Source: Chara braunii (taxonomy: Eukaryota > Streptophyta > Charophyceae > Charales > Characeae). From it: a DNA stretch of 34,821 nucleotides. The notes under the pieces were generated by a model. The model was not told the origin of the DNA. It saw only the letters and a program-made list of their open reading frames with translations, and did no database searches. Numbering within the stretch: the first letter of the stretch is position 1; each line of letters begins with the position of its first letter. A program made the translations under genes and the position numbers. The DNA is taken from positions 1,275,961 through 1,310,781 of the forward strand of contig BFEA01000385.1 in the NCBI GenBank assembly GCA_003427395.1. The letters are read 5' to 3'. Positions 1 through 9,499 of the stretch are shown here, one piece after another.

Positions 1-21
1 TTTTTTTTTGTCTGCGTTCGG

Positions 22-73
22 CCCGAACGCCCGAACGCATCCCCAAGGGGTCATATACGTTCGGGCGTTCGGG
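22..73. repeat. 16-bp perfect hairpin of CGAACG/CGTTCG units
   Basis: CCCGAACGCCCGAACG (22-37) is the exact reverse complement of CGTTCGGGCGTTCGGG (58-73). The right arm is followed by another GTTCGGGCGTTCGG copy at 74-87. Confidence 0.9.
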
Positions 74-612
74 TTCGGGCGTTCGGCCCGTCACGAACAT
101 CGGTTATCTTGTGTATATAGTTTTTATGTAGTTGGATGTCATAATCCGTGACAACCGTCGAAATCAAACTCCCTGAGTTCTCTCCAGACCCTGAATGATG
201 GAGCTGGTTTCCAAGGCAATAAGAGACAATTGTCACCACATGTATGAACTTGTGTACCACCCACTCTCCACAAGGTGCAGAAGAGAGTGTGGTTTTCAAC
301 CACACTTGACGGTTATCTAGCGTCGAGAGATTAACCCCTCAAGGCGAATGTCAAACCAAGTTTCGAACGCGAGCCTCGAGATTATCGAGGACCACGTGAT
401 CATGGGTACTACATAGTACGCCATTGTTTGCGACCGCTTGTGTAAGCATGCATTACTAATAGATATGAGAAGATCCTCTATCCGTGCACTTTTATACTAA
501 GTCATCACGTGCGACGCCTATCCAATTTCCGCGTCGGAAGGTTATGAGATGACTACTGAAAGAACTAGGATTTTTGTGTTGTTTCATTTTGTGCAATTTC
601 GTGTGTATGTGT

Positions 613-639
613 GTGGGGGGGGGGGAAGGAGGGGGGGTG
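613..639. repeat. G-rich tract
   Basis: Two G runs of 7 or more separated by AAGGA form a candidate G-quadruplex on the plus strand. Confidence 0.8.
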
Positions 640-1110
640 TTTTCCTTTTCCCCTTCATACTCTTAAAACAAATAGCAGGTCTTGTGTGTCACTCCCACGC
701 ATACCTCCCTTCCAATGTTGGGAAAGTCGTTAGGACAAGGGGCAGGCCCAACGAAACCTTGTCGTTCCTAACTCGCGCCGACGCTTGTTCAAATACAAGT
801 TCATAGCACAGCGAACTTCAGAGTCATCCATTCGTTATTTTTTTTTTCTTCCGGTAGATTTGTTGTTTGCTTTTCATGTATCTTCCTGTATTGTAGGAAG
901 ATTCGTTTCAACTGGTGAGCAATGGAGCGAGGGTTGTAATACTCTAGGGCCACATGGAGTCAATATGTTTTTTTTGGCTTTTTGTGGGGATGTTGTTCGT
1001 GCAAAACGACAACGAAATCTGGCTGTGGTGTTCTTAGACCCACGTGGAGTCCCTCCCTGTATATCATTTTTTTTTTTTAACTTTTTTGTGGGCCTCTGAC
1101 ATGCAGACAT

Positions 1111-1170
1111 ATGTTCCAATCCAGATGGTGAAACTTCGCGAGTAAAACCACTATCAACTCAATAATGAAA
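1111..1170 (+). mobile_element. Truncated SINE copy
   Basis: The segment starts in a B-box-like TGTTCCAATCC and shares CCAGATGGTGAAACTT and GAGTAAAACCACTATCAAC with the SINE copies downstream. The 5' half is missing. Confidence 0.5.
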
Positions 1171-1217
1171 TCTCCATACCACATATGCAACTGTAGAATG
1201 CACAAAATGACAAAACA

Positions 1218-1372
1218 TACGAAACTCCTTCGTTGTCCACCCGAGTATCCGGTCGCTTCTGGCTCAAAAACTAACCAAATATACGAGAGACGCTAACTTA
1301 GTCGGTACACCAATAAATTGTTGAAATACGGATCTGTGTTCAAATCCAGATGATGAAACTTCACGACACCTC
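1218..1372 (+). mobile_element. tRNA-derived SINE, tandem copy 1
   Basis: The tRNA-like part has an A box TAACTTAGTCGGTACACC (1294-1311) and a B box GTGTTCAAATCC (1336-1347) at tRNA spacing, as expected of an internal RNA polymerase III promoter. It is preceded by GAAACTCCTTCGTTGTCCAC, which recurs 178 bases later. Confidence 0.6.
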
Positions 1373-1395
1373 TTTTTTCTTTTGCAAACAAAAAA

Positions 1396-1570
1396 TATGA
1401 AACTCCTTCGTTGTCCACGCGCGTATCCAGTCGCTCCTGGCCCCAAAACTAATAAAATATATGAGAGACGCTAACTTAGTTGGTACACCAATAAACTATT
1501 GAAATACGGATCTGTGTTCAAATCCAGATGATGAAACTTTACGAGTAAAACCACTATCAACTCATCAAGA
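1396..1570 (+). mobile_element. tRNA-derived SINE, tandem copy 2
   Basis: The A box TAACTTAGTTGGTACACC (1472-1489) and B box GTGTTCAAATCC (1514-1525) match copy 1 with few changes. The copy ends with GAGTAAAACCACTATCAACT, which is also present in the truncated copy at 1.14 kb. Confidence 0.6.
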
Positions 1571-1591
1571 GAAGAGGATGACGACAGGAAG

Positions 1592-1838
1592 GGGCACGTG
1601 AAGGTGGCCAAAAAGTACGGGAAGGTGGTCGGGGAGAGGTATAGCGGAGTGGTGGGGGTGGTGACCATCTTTTCTTTTCTTTTCTTTTTGTCATTTTTCA
1701 GGAAGCAAAGGCGAAGGGTCACGGGAAGGTGGCCAAGGAATATGGGAAGGTGGTTTGGGAGAGGCATAACGCAACAGTGGGGGTGGTAACCATCTTTTCT
1801 TTTCTTTTTTTTTTATCATTTTTCAGGCCAAGGCGAAG
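1592..1838. repeat. Two-copy tandem repeat, about 120 bp, with intron-end-like tracts
   Basis: Each copy has AAGGTGGCCAA, GGGAAGGTGGT and GTGGGGGTGGT, then ACCATCTTTTCTTTTCTTTT and TCATTTTTCAGG. The T/C-rich end plus CAG looks like a 3' splice site in both copies. Confidence 0.8.
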
Positions 1839-1892
1839 GACAATAGATAGGAAAAAGAAAGGGGAGGGGAGTGAGGGGAAGGGGGTGAGGTG

Positions 1893-1909
1893 GGGGGGGG
1901 GGGGGAGAG
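1893..1909. repeat. Poly(G) run
   Basis: About 14 consecutive G residues lie within a purine-rich stretch. Confidence 0.85.
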
Positions 1910-2187
1910 GACATGCACTGCTTTTTTTGGTAGAGGTTCTCAGCATGTGTGTCGCCTTGAGCCTAATGTGCATGTCGAAAGTGGAATAAAACCATTTTGC
2001 CTTGATGTGCATGTCGAGAGTGGAGCGACACCCCTATGTTCGCTACTGGAGGCAGCAGCATCCGTTGGGCCTTCGCTCCGGCGGTCACCAAATGTGCAAA
2101 ATGAGAATAAATTTTGCATTGGGACATGGGAAGATAACTATTTTTGTACAATTTTTTTATTTTTTTTTAGCCCCTGGTCATGGTCCC

Positions 2188-2295
2188 CGCCACAGCCATG
2201 GTGGGCATCCGCTTGTATGTTTTAAAGGTTGGTGTAACGATCGCCACAGCCATGGTGGGCATCCGCTTGTATGTTTTAAAGGTTGGTGTAACGAT
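2188..2295. repeat. Perfect 54-bp tandem duplication
   Basis: Unit CGCCACAGCCATGGTGGGCA... occurs at 2188-2241 and 2242-2295 with no differences, which indicates a recent event. Confidence 0.95.
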
Positions 2296-2299
2296 GGTA

Positions 2300-2650
2300 A
2301 ATGAAATAAGTCCTAATCATCCAACGACGAGTCGTGCTTGGGACTTCAACCCCCCAATGCGTCGGTGCGCCTGTGGATCCGATAAAGGTCTGGGACCGCG
2401 CATACCCCCATGCTACAACGTATAAGAACCGACCTTGGCTGGTTCCCCTCTGCAATTGCAACTGGTTAGCTTACATATTTGATAGCTCCGCGGGGATACA
2501 CCCCCCGAAGGGAGGTGACAGCTCGTGTTGACCCTATCCTGTCATAGGGGCTTGCAAGAGATAGCCGGCGCACTCCGCCGGATCGGCTTGCAAAACCTCC
2601 TTGTAAATCGCGAATAGGCCAACTTCTGCATGGGGCAGCCCGGAGGGTCC
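2300..2650. other. Unassigned stretch, 2.3-2.65 kb
   Basis: No gene or RNA is recognised. It may be decayed retroelement DNA 3' of the LINE ORF2 remnant. Confidence 0.4.
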
Positions 2651-2654
2651 CACC

Positions 2655-3060
2655 CTACACCCTAGAATCGACAAAGTCATCCATTTCATTTAAAAAAAAA
2701 TCAATTATCATTCTTGGGTCCCAATGTTTCATCCACTTCAACAGCCTCACAGTGTCCTCTATCAGACCCAGATATGATTCCAAATGTAGGTCTGGAAAGC
2801 ACGCAGTATTTAAATTGCCGCCTATCATTACATGTTCACTTGGGGAGTATATACGGGAGCATCTCGTTGGATGCGTACACACACAGTGGTCAGAACCCAG
2901 CAACCTCTAGCAGGGGACCAAATCTGGGGGCCGGACAACCATGATTACATCCAAGCATTGGTGATGGAACCATGCCTTTAAGGTGAGTCCCTTAATGTCT
3001 ACACCCCCTATCCCCAAGCCCACGCATGTTTTGTGAAGCTACTCTTAACCTACTCATTGA
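2655..3060 (-). pseudogene. Decayed LINE ORF2, endonuclease (EEP) domain fragment
   Basis: On the minus strand the remnant begins LRVASQNMRGLGD, the usual start of an apurinic-type LINE endonuclease. It continues with LDVIMV, then VCVYASNEMLPYI and EHVMIGGNLN (the GGDFN metal-binding motif, altered to GGNLN), and RLLKWMKHWD. Frameshifts and stops break it. The reverse transcriptase part is not present nearby. Plant L1-like elements use this domain to nick target DNA. Confidence 0.5.
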
Positions 3061-3420
3061 TCGGTTGGGTTTGATTAGCAAATTGGATTCCTGCAAGGGG
3101 GTCCTTATCTCCTTGGGTGCCATCCTTTTTCTTTTTTTTTTTTTGTAATGGTGTGCTCCAATCTATTCGTGGGGAGCAGCACGTGCTGGCAATCAGGCTC
3201 AGCGTCCCATATGAAGACATGTAACAGATAATTTATGAACAAATTGAGATACCAGGGCCGTTTTCCGAACACTCATGTATGCAATTTCCAAAAGATTATG
3301 ACAACGCTCACCAAAACTGACTTATTCTCTGACAATCTCATCTCGGCCACACACCCCTTATCTGCTAGATAGAGCAATGTGACTCCCTCTAGTTCCGGCT
3401 AGTGTCATCCTATGTTAGCA
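3061..3420. other. Unassigned stretch with T tract
   Basis: A T-rich tract lies at 3127-3145. Nothing else is recognised. Confidence 0.4.
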
Positions 3421-3527
3421 ACCCCCAGATGGATGCCCCCGCATAGCACCCCCAGATGTCCCTTAGGATGCCGCCGCATAGCACCCCCAGATGTCCCTTA
3501 GGATGCCACCGCATAGCACCCCCAGAT
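3421..3527. repeat. 35-bp tandem repeat, about 2.5 copies
   Basis: Unit GCATAGCACCCCCAGATGTC... starts at 3441, 3476 and 3511 (partial), with a degenerate copy before them. Confidence 0.9.
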
Positions 3528-4140
3528 CTCTCTACACAGCCTCGTGCCCTCACCTTCAACATTTACAGGGCATCACCCCGGCTCCCACCAGCATCGTTCT
3601 AGCACTGAACAACTGAATATAACGGTTCAATTCCAATGCATCTTCATACAAACCACCAGCAGACCCTCAGAGTCTTGAGATATTTTCCAAACTACCAGGA
3701 ATACCAAGGGTGCTTGTTTTTGAAACTTCCTGAAGTCCCAACCAAATACAAGCGAAGGACATAGTTTCCCCCTTTCCCCCTGGCCTCCCTGTCCCACCAG
3801 TACCTCCACCGAAAAGGACCACCCCTCATCACAAACACTCCTGGTCGGCTCCGACTCGGGACACGCTCCTCGTCAATTCCAACTTGGAAGATCCTTTCCC
3901 CCCCTTACTCCCACAAAGGCATCTAATTCCCACCCAAAGTACGCCTCTGCTGACCCATTGCCCTTATCTGCACCCTCTGGGATATGATGCCGACCATTAA
4001 ATCTCCCCCAGCCCCAGAATAAAGCAAACCCAAAAATTTGCTCCATCTCCCTTCAGGGCAAGCACCTCCCTCCTTGTAAAGCCCTTGCAGAGTAGAGCTC
4101 TCCCCCTCAGAACCAACCCACCACCCTACCAGAACCAATT
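3528..4140. other. C-rich unassigned stretch
   Basis: Minus-strand frames are Gly-rich and broken. The stretch lies between the LINE ORF1-like and ORF2-like remnants in the right order to be the ORF1-ORF2 linker region of the same element, but no motif proves it. Confidence 0.3.
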
Positions 4141-4602
4141 TGTGTGCACTTAAGAGGAGAAACCTCTGCCATCTCTGCTCAATCACTGCTCAGGCAGCGA
4201 AGAAAGGGACTAGTAAGTTCTTGGGATGTAAGTCTGCTAAGAACGAAGTACACACTCCTGGTTCGACAAAAAATTGGGATAAAACCTCGACTGATGGATG
4301 TACCAACACATCCAATGGGAACGAATCCAAACCTACCGAGCGCATGCTGGCCCATTCGGCTGGAGACAGACAAGAAAACCGTAAAACAAAGCCGAGACAG
4401 ACAAGCATCAACCGTAAAACAAAGTATCCTATTACCTTCCAGCGCAACTCTAATCTTCGGCATGTAAAATCATGCTCGCACTGTATTCTTGGGCAACCTT
4501 ATTTTATTTATCAACATGGCGACGCAAAAACCTCAACAACGCTTTTGGAACATGCTATGATTTCTCTTCCCTTGCGGGATTGTGACGATTCCCATGCCCT
4601 AC
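4141..4602. other. Unassigned stretch before the nad1 fragment
   Basis: The segment has CGTAAAACAAAG repeated at about 4380 and 4411 and overlapping open frames without recognisable motifs. I see no nad1 upstream of 4603. Confidence 0.4.
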
Positions 4603-4717
4603 ACACTAGGAGCACTACGATCTGCTGCTCAAATGGTTTCTTATGAAATTCCTATTGGTCTTATTAATTTGCGTAGGTTCTTGTAATTTCACAGAAATCG
4701 TCATAGCACAAAAACAG
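4603..4717 (+). pseudogene. nad1: Mitochondrial nad1 fragment (NUMT)
   Basis: Reading from 4603 gives TLGALRSAAQMVSYEIPIGL, a conserved transmembrane and loop segment of NADH dehydrogenase subunit 1. A few codons later the match resumes in another frame as CVGSCNFTEIVIAQKQ. About four codons of the usual IGLI-ITVLI-CVGSC linker are missing, so the copy carries a frame-breaking deletion. Its ends are abrupt and the flanks are not nad1. This is a nuclear copy of mitochondrial DNA and is not functional. Confidence 0.85.
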
Positions 4718-4760
4718 TTAGCTTTTTTAGCACTATGCTATCATATGAGCAACGGAATTT

Positions 4761-5039
4761 GACATTTATTGTGGGATTTAGGGCACAGCTTAGATTTATC
4801 AAAAGTGTACACTTGTAAGCAGGTGCCTGACCCTCTCCATTATCTATGCAGTTTTATCAACACGGGCATTGGGAGTTCACACAGCCCGATGCAGGGAAGG
4901 AACAGGTGATCACCGACATTTATTGTGGGATTTAGGGCACAGCTTAGATTTATCAAAAGTGTAAACTTACAAACAGGTGTCTGACCCTCTCCATTATCTA
5001 TGCATTATTATCAACGCGGGCATTGGGAGTTCACACAGC
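4761..5039. repeat. 125-bp direct repeat, two copies
   Basis: GACATTTATTGTGGGATTTA begins copies at 4761 and 4915, both ending GGGAGTTCACACAGC. A 29-base spacer separates them and they differ at about ten positions. Confidence 0.92.
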
Positions 5040-5265
5040 TCCTGTCCCATAGGCCAATCACATGCAAATCAGAGGGAGTAAAACCTGCTCTTCTTGCACC
5101 CGACCATGCCCCTTGTATCCACTTCCCCCGGGAACTTTCCCGAGTTCTCCTCCATCCATGAATGCGAAGGAAAAGCTCTTAGGGAGGCTCCCTCATCGCC
5201 TTGCTCCATCTGCATCTCTCTACCCGAGATGCTTGTTGTTCCTGTGGAGCCGGGAATTGAACGAA

Positions 5266-5311
5266 GGCATTACAGTCTTCTAATCGATGGCATTACGGTC
5301 TTCTAATCGGT
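5266..5311. repeat. 23-bp tandem duplication
   Basis: GGCATTACAGTCTTCTAATC is repeated with one A-to-G change. Confidence 0.92.
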
Positions 5312-5329
5312 CTGCCTAGACTACCCCTT

Positions 5330-6560
5330 GAACCTTGGTGCGCTTCCACTCCCAATTGATAGTCACCATCCCCGTGGTTAGGACATAATTCAATCCTCGG
5401 CCAGTGCGGAGTATTCGCTGCCGCAAAAGTTCCTCTGAACTGCTGGTAGTCATAACCATGCCACTCAGCCGGGCCCCTTCTGGGCATATATGGCTGCAAA
5501 TGTGTGTTCTGCAAGACTCATGCCAGGTGGAGGTGGTCTTGCCACCATTGCTCTTCCACTTGGCTGCTGCTGCTGAGCTCTGGATACCCCTCTGGCAAGA
5601 ACTGTGGCTTGGCCTCCACTGCCAACTTCTCTCTGGTTAGGTGCCAACCTTTCCTCACCCCGGGGCTGCAGAGGTACACCATGCGGTTGGTTCGCTTGCT
5701 CCCTCCTACTGCCCAAGGGGATTTGCTCTCAAGCCGTAGCACGGTTATGGCACTTGGTTGCTCTCCGGTGTCCCCCTCCTCCACTCTCGGACATCGATCC
5801 TCAGCATGAAAACACCATTCACATCTGTTGCAACCATCCTCAGCATGAAAACACCATCCATCCTCAGCATGAAAACACCATTCACATCTGTTGCAACACG
5901 GAGTGTGTTTACACACGAACTTGTTTTCGGCGCAAAATTGCCCTCTGCTTCCTTGACGAGTTCAAATCTGAGGTTCATCAGTTCAGGTCTTGAGCGGTCT
6001 TGTTCCGCCAGCAAGCCGTAGCATCAGTTCAAATCTGACATGACCCATAGATGTCTCCACCATGCTTTCCACATGGAACATCGCCCTGAGTGGAACTCAG
6101 ATGGCCATGACCCAAGATTTCATCTCGTCTTCCAAACGCCTTCTTCCATCCAGCTCCGACCGGGTAAGCAATGACTCGAATAACATTCCATATTCCACTC
6201 CTCTTATGGTCACTGTATCCTCTACTTCAGCAATCATCCACTGCGCAAGACACTATTTTTGGCCCCTCTGCATGCAGTCCCCCTGGTTTGGTGCTCCAAA
6301 CGGAAACCTGTTGCCTTTACCATACATTCCTGTAGGCAGGGATTAGGTCTCCCCTCACCAATCAGTAATTCTCTGGCCTCACCTTGGGAAATCATAGTCA
6401 CCATCTTCTCCTTGAGCCAGTTCGTAGTCAACTCATCTACTGTAGGCGAGGGTTGACACAAACATATGAGCACCCCCTTCTACCACTCAATTCGACTGGT
6501 TCTTTTTTGGCTTTTGATCTTCCCCAAAAAAATCAGAAGCGCCGGGGATATCTTCCTAGA
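5330..6560 (-). pseudogene. Decayed LINE ORF1-like region with CCHC zinc knuckle
   Basis: Minus-strand pieces in shifting frames read TVTIRGVEYGMLFESLLTRS and ELDGRRRLEDE, then VPLRAMFHVESMVETSMGHV, then LMNLRFELVKEAEGNFAP, and finally CNRCEWCFHAEDRC. The last is an exact C-x2-C-x4-H-x4-C knuckle (5791-5832). This order (a DUF4283-like nucleic-acid-binding region, then a CCHC knuckle, then a Gln/Gly-rich tail such as GYDYQQFRGTFAAANTPHWP) is typical of plant LINE ORF1/gag-like proteins. Duplications and frameshifts show it is dead. It lies upstream of the ORF2 remnant in the same orientation. Confidence 0.45.
5802..5897. repeat. Duplications inside the zinc-knuckle coding segment
   Basis: The motif CCTCAGCATGAAAACACCAT occurs three times, two copies followed by TCACATCTGTTGCAAC. 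This repeats parts of the CEWCFHAED knuckle, once out of frame. Confidence 0.85.
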
Positions 6561-7030
6561 TCGAAAGCCAATTTTTCAGGAAAATCATTTTGATAGGAAC
6601 AAATGATAAATATTCTCTTGTAAGTATAAATACACGTACTTGAAAAAATACTTGGCAGAACTTCTCCGGGAGGACTTCATCGTCGTAGCATTTAGAAATC
6701 AGGAGCCCCATGCAATCTTCGTAGGAGAGCAGAACGTCCACATGCCCAAGGGGGGACCGACCCATGCCTCGACGCTGATCCGAAGCTCTGCCTCGGGAAG
6801 CCATGCGGTCTTAACTCACAGTGTGACTGCGGACTTCGAAGGACAGTTCGCCGGTGATGCGTCAACGGCAGGTACCATGCACGGCGCACGCCCAAGGAAT
6901 CTGTTTGCTACTGCCTCACTTATATTGACATGTGAATATTCATACGAGTAACCAAACACGATCAAACAAGGGGAACAGCCGATCCGACGACCTTCTACTC
7001 TAACTACCGAGCACAACGACCTATTTGCCA
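6561..7030. other. Unassigned stretch beyond the LINE ORF1-like region
   Basis: A minus-strand open frame of 82 codons (6556-6804) could be the N-terminus of the ORF1-like protein or chance. No motif is visible. Confidence 0.3.
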
Positions 7031-7034
7031 CAAG

Positions 7035-7585
7035 CAAACGGCACCTCCCAGTGATGGCTGAACAAGTATTACCTGGAGGCACGCACTTAAGAGCAACCAG
7101 CACCAACCGCCGTAACCCCCCCCCAGCCTTGAGTCCGCTGGAACCGCTAACCCTTACACATTGCATTTTACAATGCCTTCGGCCCTCGCGCCCGATGCCG
7201 CTCTCCATACCATCGGTAGCGGACGAATTAGCGCAGCGGCCATGCTGCCAAACGGTGCCTCCCGTGATGGCAAAACCAGTACCTGGAGGCACGAACTTCA
7301 ACCACAGATACACGGCCCCGGCCTTGCAGAAAGTTTTTGTCACCACAAGCAAAACTCCAAGGCACAAGGCAGCCAGGCCCTTTGTTGAAAGAAAAAAAAA
7401 AAAAACGGCCTCCGAAGGGATGCAGGCTGACACCCGCAGGCCGCTATGTGGTGTACTGGTACTTTAGGCAACCCGCACCAACCGGCCGCCGGCCTCAAGT
7501 CCACTCAAAGTGCTAACCCTACCGCCCGACGGTGCTCTCCGTACCACCCGGTAGCAGACGATTTAGCACAGCGCCGGTGCTGACA
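7035..7585. repeat. Diverged direct repeats
   Basis: A block at about 7096-7250 (CACCAACCGCCGTAAC ... CGGTAGCGGACGAATTAGCG) recurs at 7468-7583 with a roughly 30-base internal loss. ACCTGGAGGCACG recurs at about 7070 and 7282. This looks like an old tandem or retroelement repeat. Confidence 0.7.
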
Positions 7586-7589
7586 GCAG

Positions 7590-8199
7590 ACTTCTGGCAC
7601 TAGTCCCATCAATACAGAGAATAGTGTACACTGATTACTGTGAAGGAACAGCTGCAAAGGAAAAGCTGATCCCCATTAGTCTGTGCCAGTGGCTCCATCG
7701 ACAATGGGTGCCACCCAGTGTTTCAAAGCAACATGCACGTTCTTTTGTTTTTTCATTGGTGGCCATCCCGTTTTACCGCTGTGGCACGAGTTAGAATCTC
7801 CGGGGCGAAGACCAGTCTTTTGTTCATTTAAGGCCCGTTCGATTTTTTTTTCTCAAGTTGTTTCGTGCGTTATCTGGGGAGGGCTGCTATGTCGACGCCC
7901 ACGCAAAGCTGTTTCTCTCTTCGACGTTCAGATCGGGAGGTCCGTGCGAATCCAGTTTTTCAGCACTCCCATTCATGATTTCAGCCATCTCCAGGGTTTG
8001 GGGCGGCTGCAGGTGCTGGGAGGACAGCACAAATATCCGAATACAACATCAGAGTGAACCCACGGCAATCACAAGCAGGTAGCACACCGGCACTTGAAAA
8101 AATGCATCCCACACTCTGCCCCAATAACGTCCACAGTACCCCAGTACGAGCATCTCGTTGGTTTCGGTTCAAGTGCGATCCTCTCCAATTTCCCAGTGA
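7590..8199. other. Unassigned stretch, 7.6-8.2 kb
   Basis: No recognisable gene. One plus-strand open frame (7683-8057) lacks any family motif. Confidence 0.4.
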
Positions 8200-8272
8200 G
8201 CCCACATAGCTCAGGTGGTAGAGCATTCCCTTGGTAAGGGAAAGGCCTCCAGCTCAAATCCAGTCGTACGCT
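8200..8272 (+). pseudogene. tRNA-Thr(GGU)-like pseudogene, mitochondrial type
   Basis: The segment reads as a tRNA: acceptor GCCCACA, D arm GCTCAGGTGGTAGAGC, a 5-bp anticodon stem TTCCC/GGGAA around TTGGTAA (anticodon GGT), then a damaged T arm (CTCAAATCC in place of TTCAAATCC with a lost stem) and a 3' acceptor strand with mismatches (CGTACGC against the expected CGTGGGC). The intact half resembles plant and algal mitochondrial tRNA-Thr(GGU). The damage suggests an organelle-derived pseudogene. Confidence 0.65.
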
Positions 8273-8356
8273 CTGTCTTAAATTAGAAAAGATATATGGC
8301 TAGCCTGGGTCTGTAATTCAACAGTCCATGGATGTGCCAAAGATACCATATTTTTT

Positions 8357-8538
8357 GAGTCTCTCTGGTGGTCTTCGAGTGAAACCATCGGCGTGCGGAG
8401 TCCCTGCTCGCTACTCCCCCTCCCCCTCCCCTGTGTGGCCCTGCTCCCACCACATGAGCAGGGCCACACAGGGGAGGGGGAGGGGGAGTAGGGACTCCGC
8501 ACGCCGATGGTTTCACTCGAAGACCACCAGAGAGACTC
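8357..8538. repeat. Near-perfect fold-back inverted repeat, 83-90 base arms
   Basis: The left arm 8357-8446 (GAGTCTCTCTGGTGGTCTTC onward) is complementary to 8456-8538, with a 9-base loop CCACCACAT. The arms differ only by a 7-base insertion (GCTCGCT) in the left arm. That insertion's complement, AGCGAGC, reappears just past the right arm. The arm interior is extremely C- or G-rich. Confidence 0.93.
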
Positions 8539-8664
8539 CAGTAGCGAGCAGTATCATAGCCCTGCATTGTACAGGGTATAGGTCCTCAGGGCACCACTCA
8601 CCACATAGACAAATACAACAACAATGGTGGTGTGTCTTCCCATGTTGTAGCAGAAGATTCATAC

Positions 8665-9072
8665 TCATTCTGCACATTTGTTGCCCCAACTACAAGTACA
8701 TGGGAGATACCACTCAGTGCACGTCCTGAAACCAGCCCACGTAGACCACGGCCCAGCGCACAACCGTTTAGTGCCTGAGGTCCGATTAGAAGTACACGGG
8801 AAACAGGTTGCCATCGAAAGAACAAATGCACCACCAGATGGCCCTTCATCACAAAATCCAGATCTACTAAGGTTTTTTATTATATCAGAGATAGGTGCTT
8901 CCATTATAATATTCGTTTTTCCAAGACTGACAAGTGTAGACAAGAATTTAACTCTGTCGCCAAGCTCCATCTCCGAGGATATTCTCAAATTAAAACAAAT
9001 ATCATGTAACAAGTTACGAATCTGTTTGGCCAAACAAAATAAGGTCCATTCACACCTAGCGTATCGGAACAC
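8665..9072 (-). CDS. Hypothetical open stretch, possibly an exon or retroelement fragment
   Basis: An open frame of 135 codons on the minus strand has protein-like composition in its first half (MELGDRVKFLSTLVSLGK, then APISDIIKNLSRSGF) and a Cys/Trp-rich second half. A TCCTCGGAG acceptor-like site sits just before MELGD. The first half is AT-rich relative to its surroundings. I do not recognise the family. It overlaps another open frame at 8598-8852 carrying NVQNE...TWED, a motif that recurs near 2.1 kb. Confidence 0.15.
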   Translation of the reverse strand: MFRYARCEWTLFCLAKQIRNLLHDICFNLRISSEMELGDRVKFLSTLVSLGKTNIIMEAPISDIIKNLSRSGFCDEGPSGGAFVLSMATCFPCTSNRTSGTKRLCAGPWSTWAGFRTCTEWYLPCTCSWGNKCAE

Positions 9073-9250
9073 ATAGCCAAGTTCGAACTCCAGTGATGAA
9101 TGAACAAATCATGGGTGTATTGAAATACATAGCCAATTTCGAACTCCAGTGGAAACTCCAGTGGAAATGAATGAAGAAATGCACCAAATGCTCAGGTGGG
9201 TGTATCAAAATACATAGCCAAGTTCGAACGCCAGTGGAAATGAATGAACA
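9061..9250. repeat. Three-copy degenerate tandem repeat
   Basis: AATACATAGCCAAGTTCGAA with CCAGTGGAAATGAATGAA recurs at about 9070, 9124 and 9210. A short extra copy of GGAAACTCCAGT lies in the middle. Confidence 0.88.
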
Positions 9251-9316
9251 TTTGGAAAACGTTCCCGACTGCAATTACATCAGTGGGGTACGCACAGTAA
9301 GCGGACATAAAAAACG

Positions 9317-9340
9317 ATTAAAAAAAAAAAAAAAAAAAAG
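9317..9340. repeat. Poly(A) tract
   Basis: About 20 A residues, possibly the tail of a retroposed sequence. Confidence 0.85.
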
Positions 9341-9499
9341 TAAGGGGACATCACGGGTCACACTTGCACTAAGACTTCTGTAAATGTATCAGACAGCAAT
9401 TACAACCAGGTCCTGGATTTAGTTCGGCAAAAGTCCTGATCTGATTACACCCTCTGAGCTTTTTCTTTTCTTTTATTCTTGTCCTTTTTTTAGTAACTG

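Noticed and set aside
3421-3527. Evenly spaced repeats considered as a CRISPR array
   Set aside because: Units are directly tandem with no unique spacers, and the sequence is eukaryotic.
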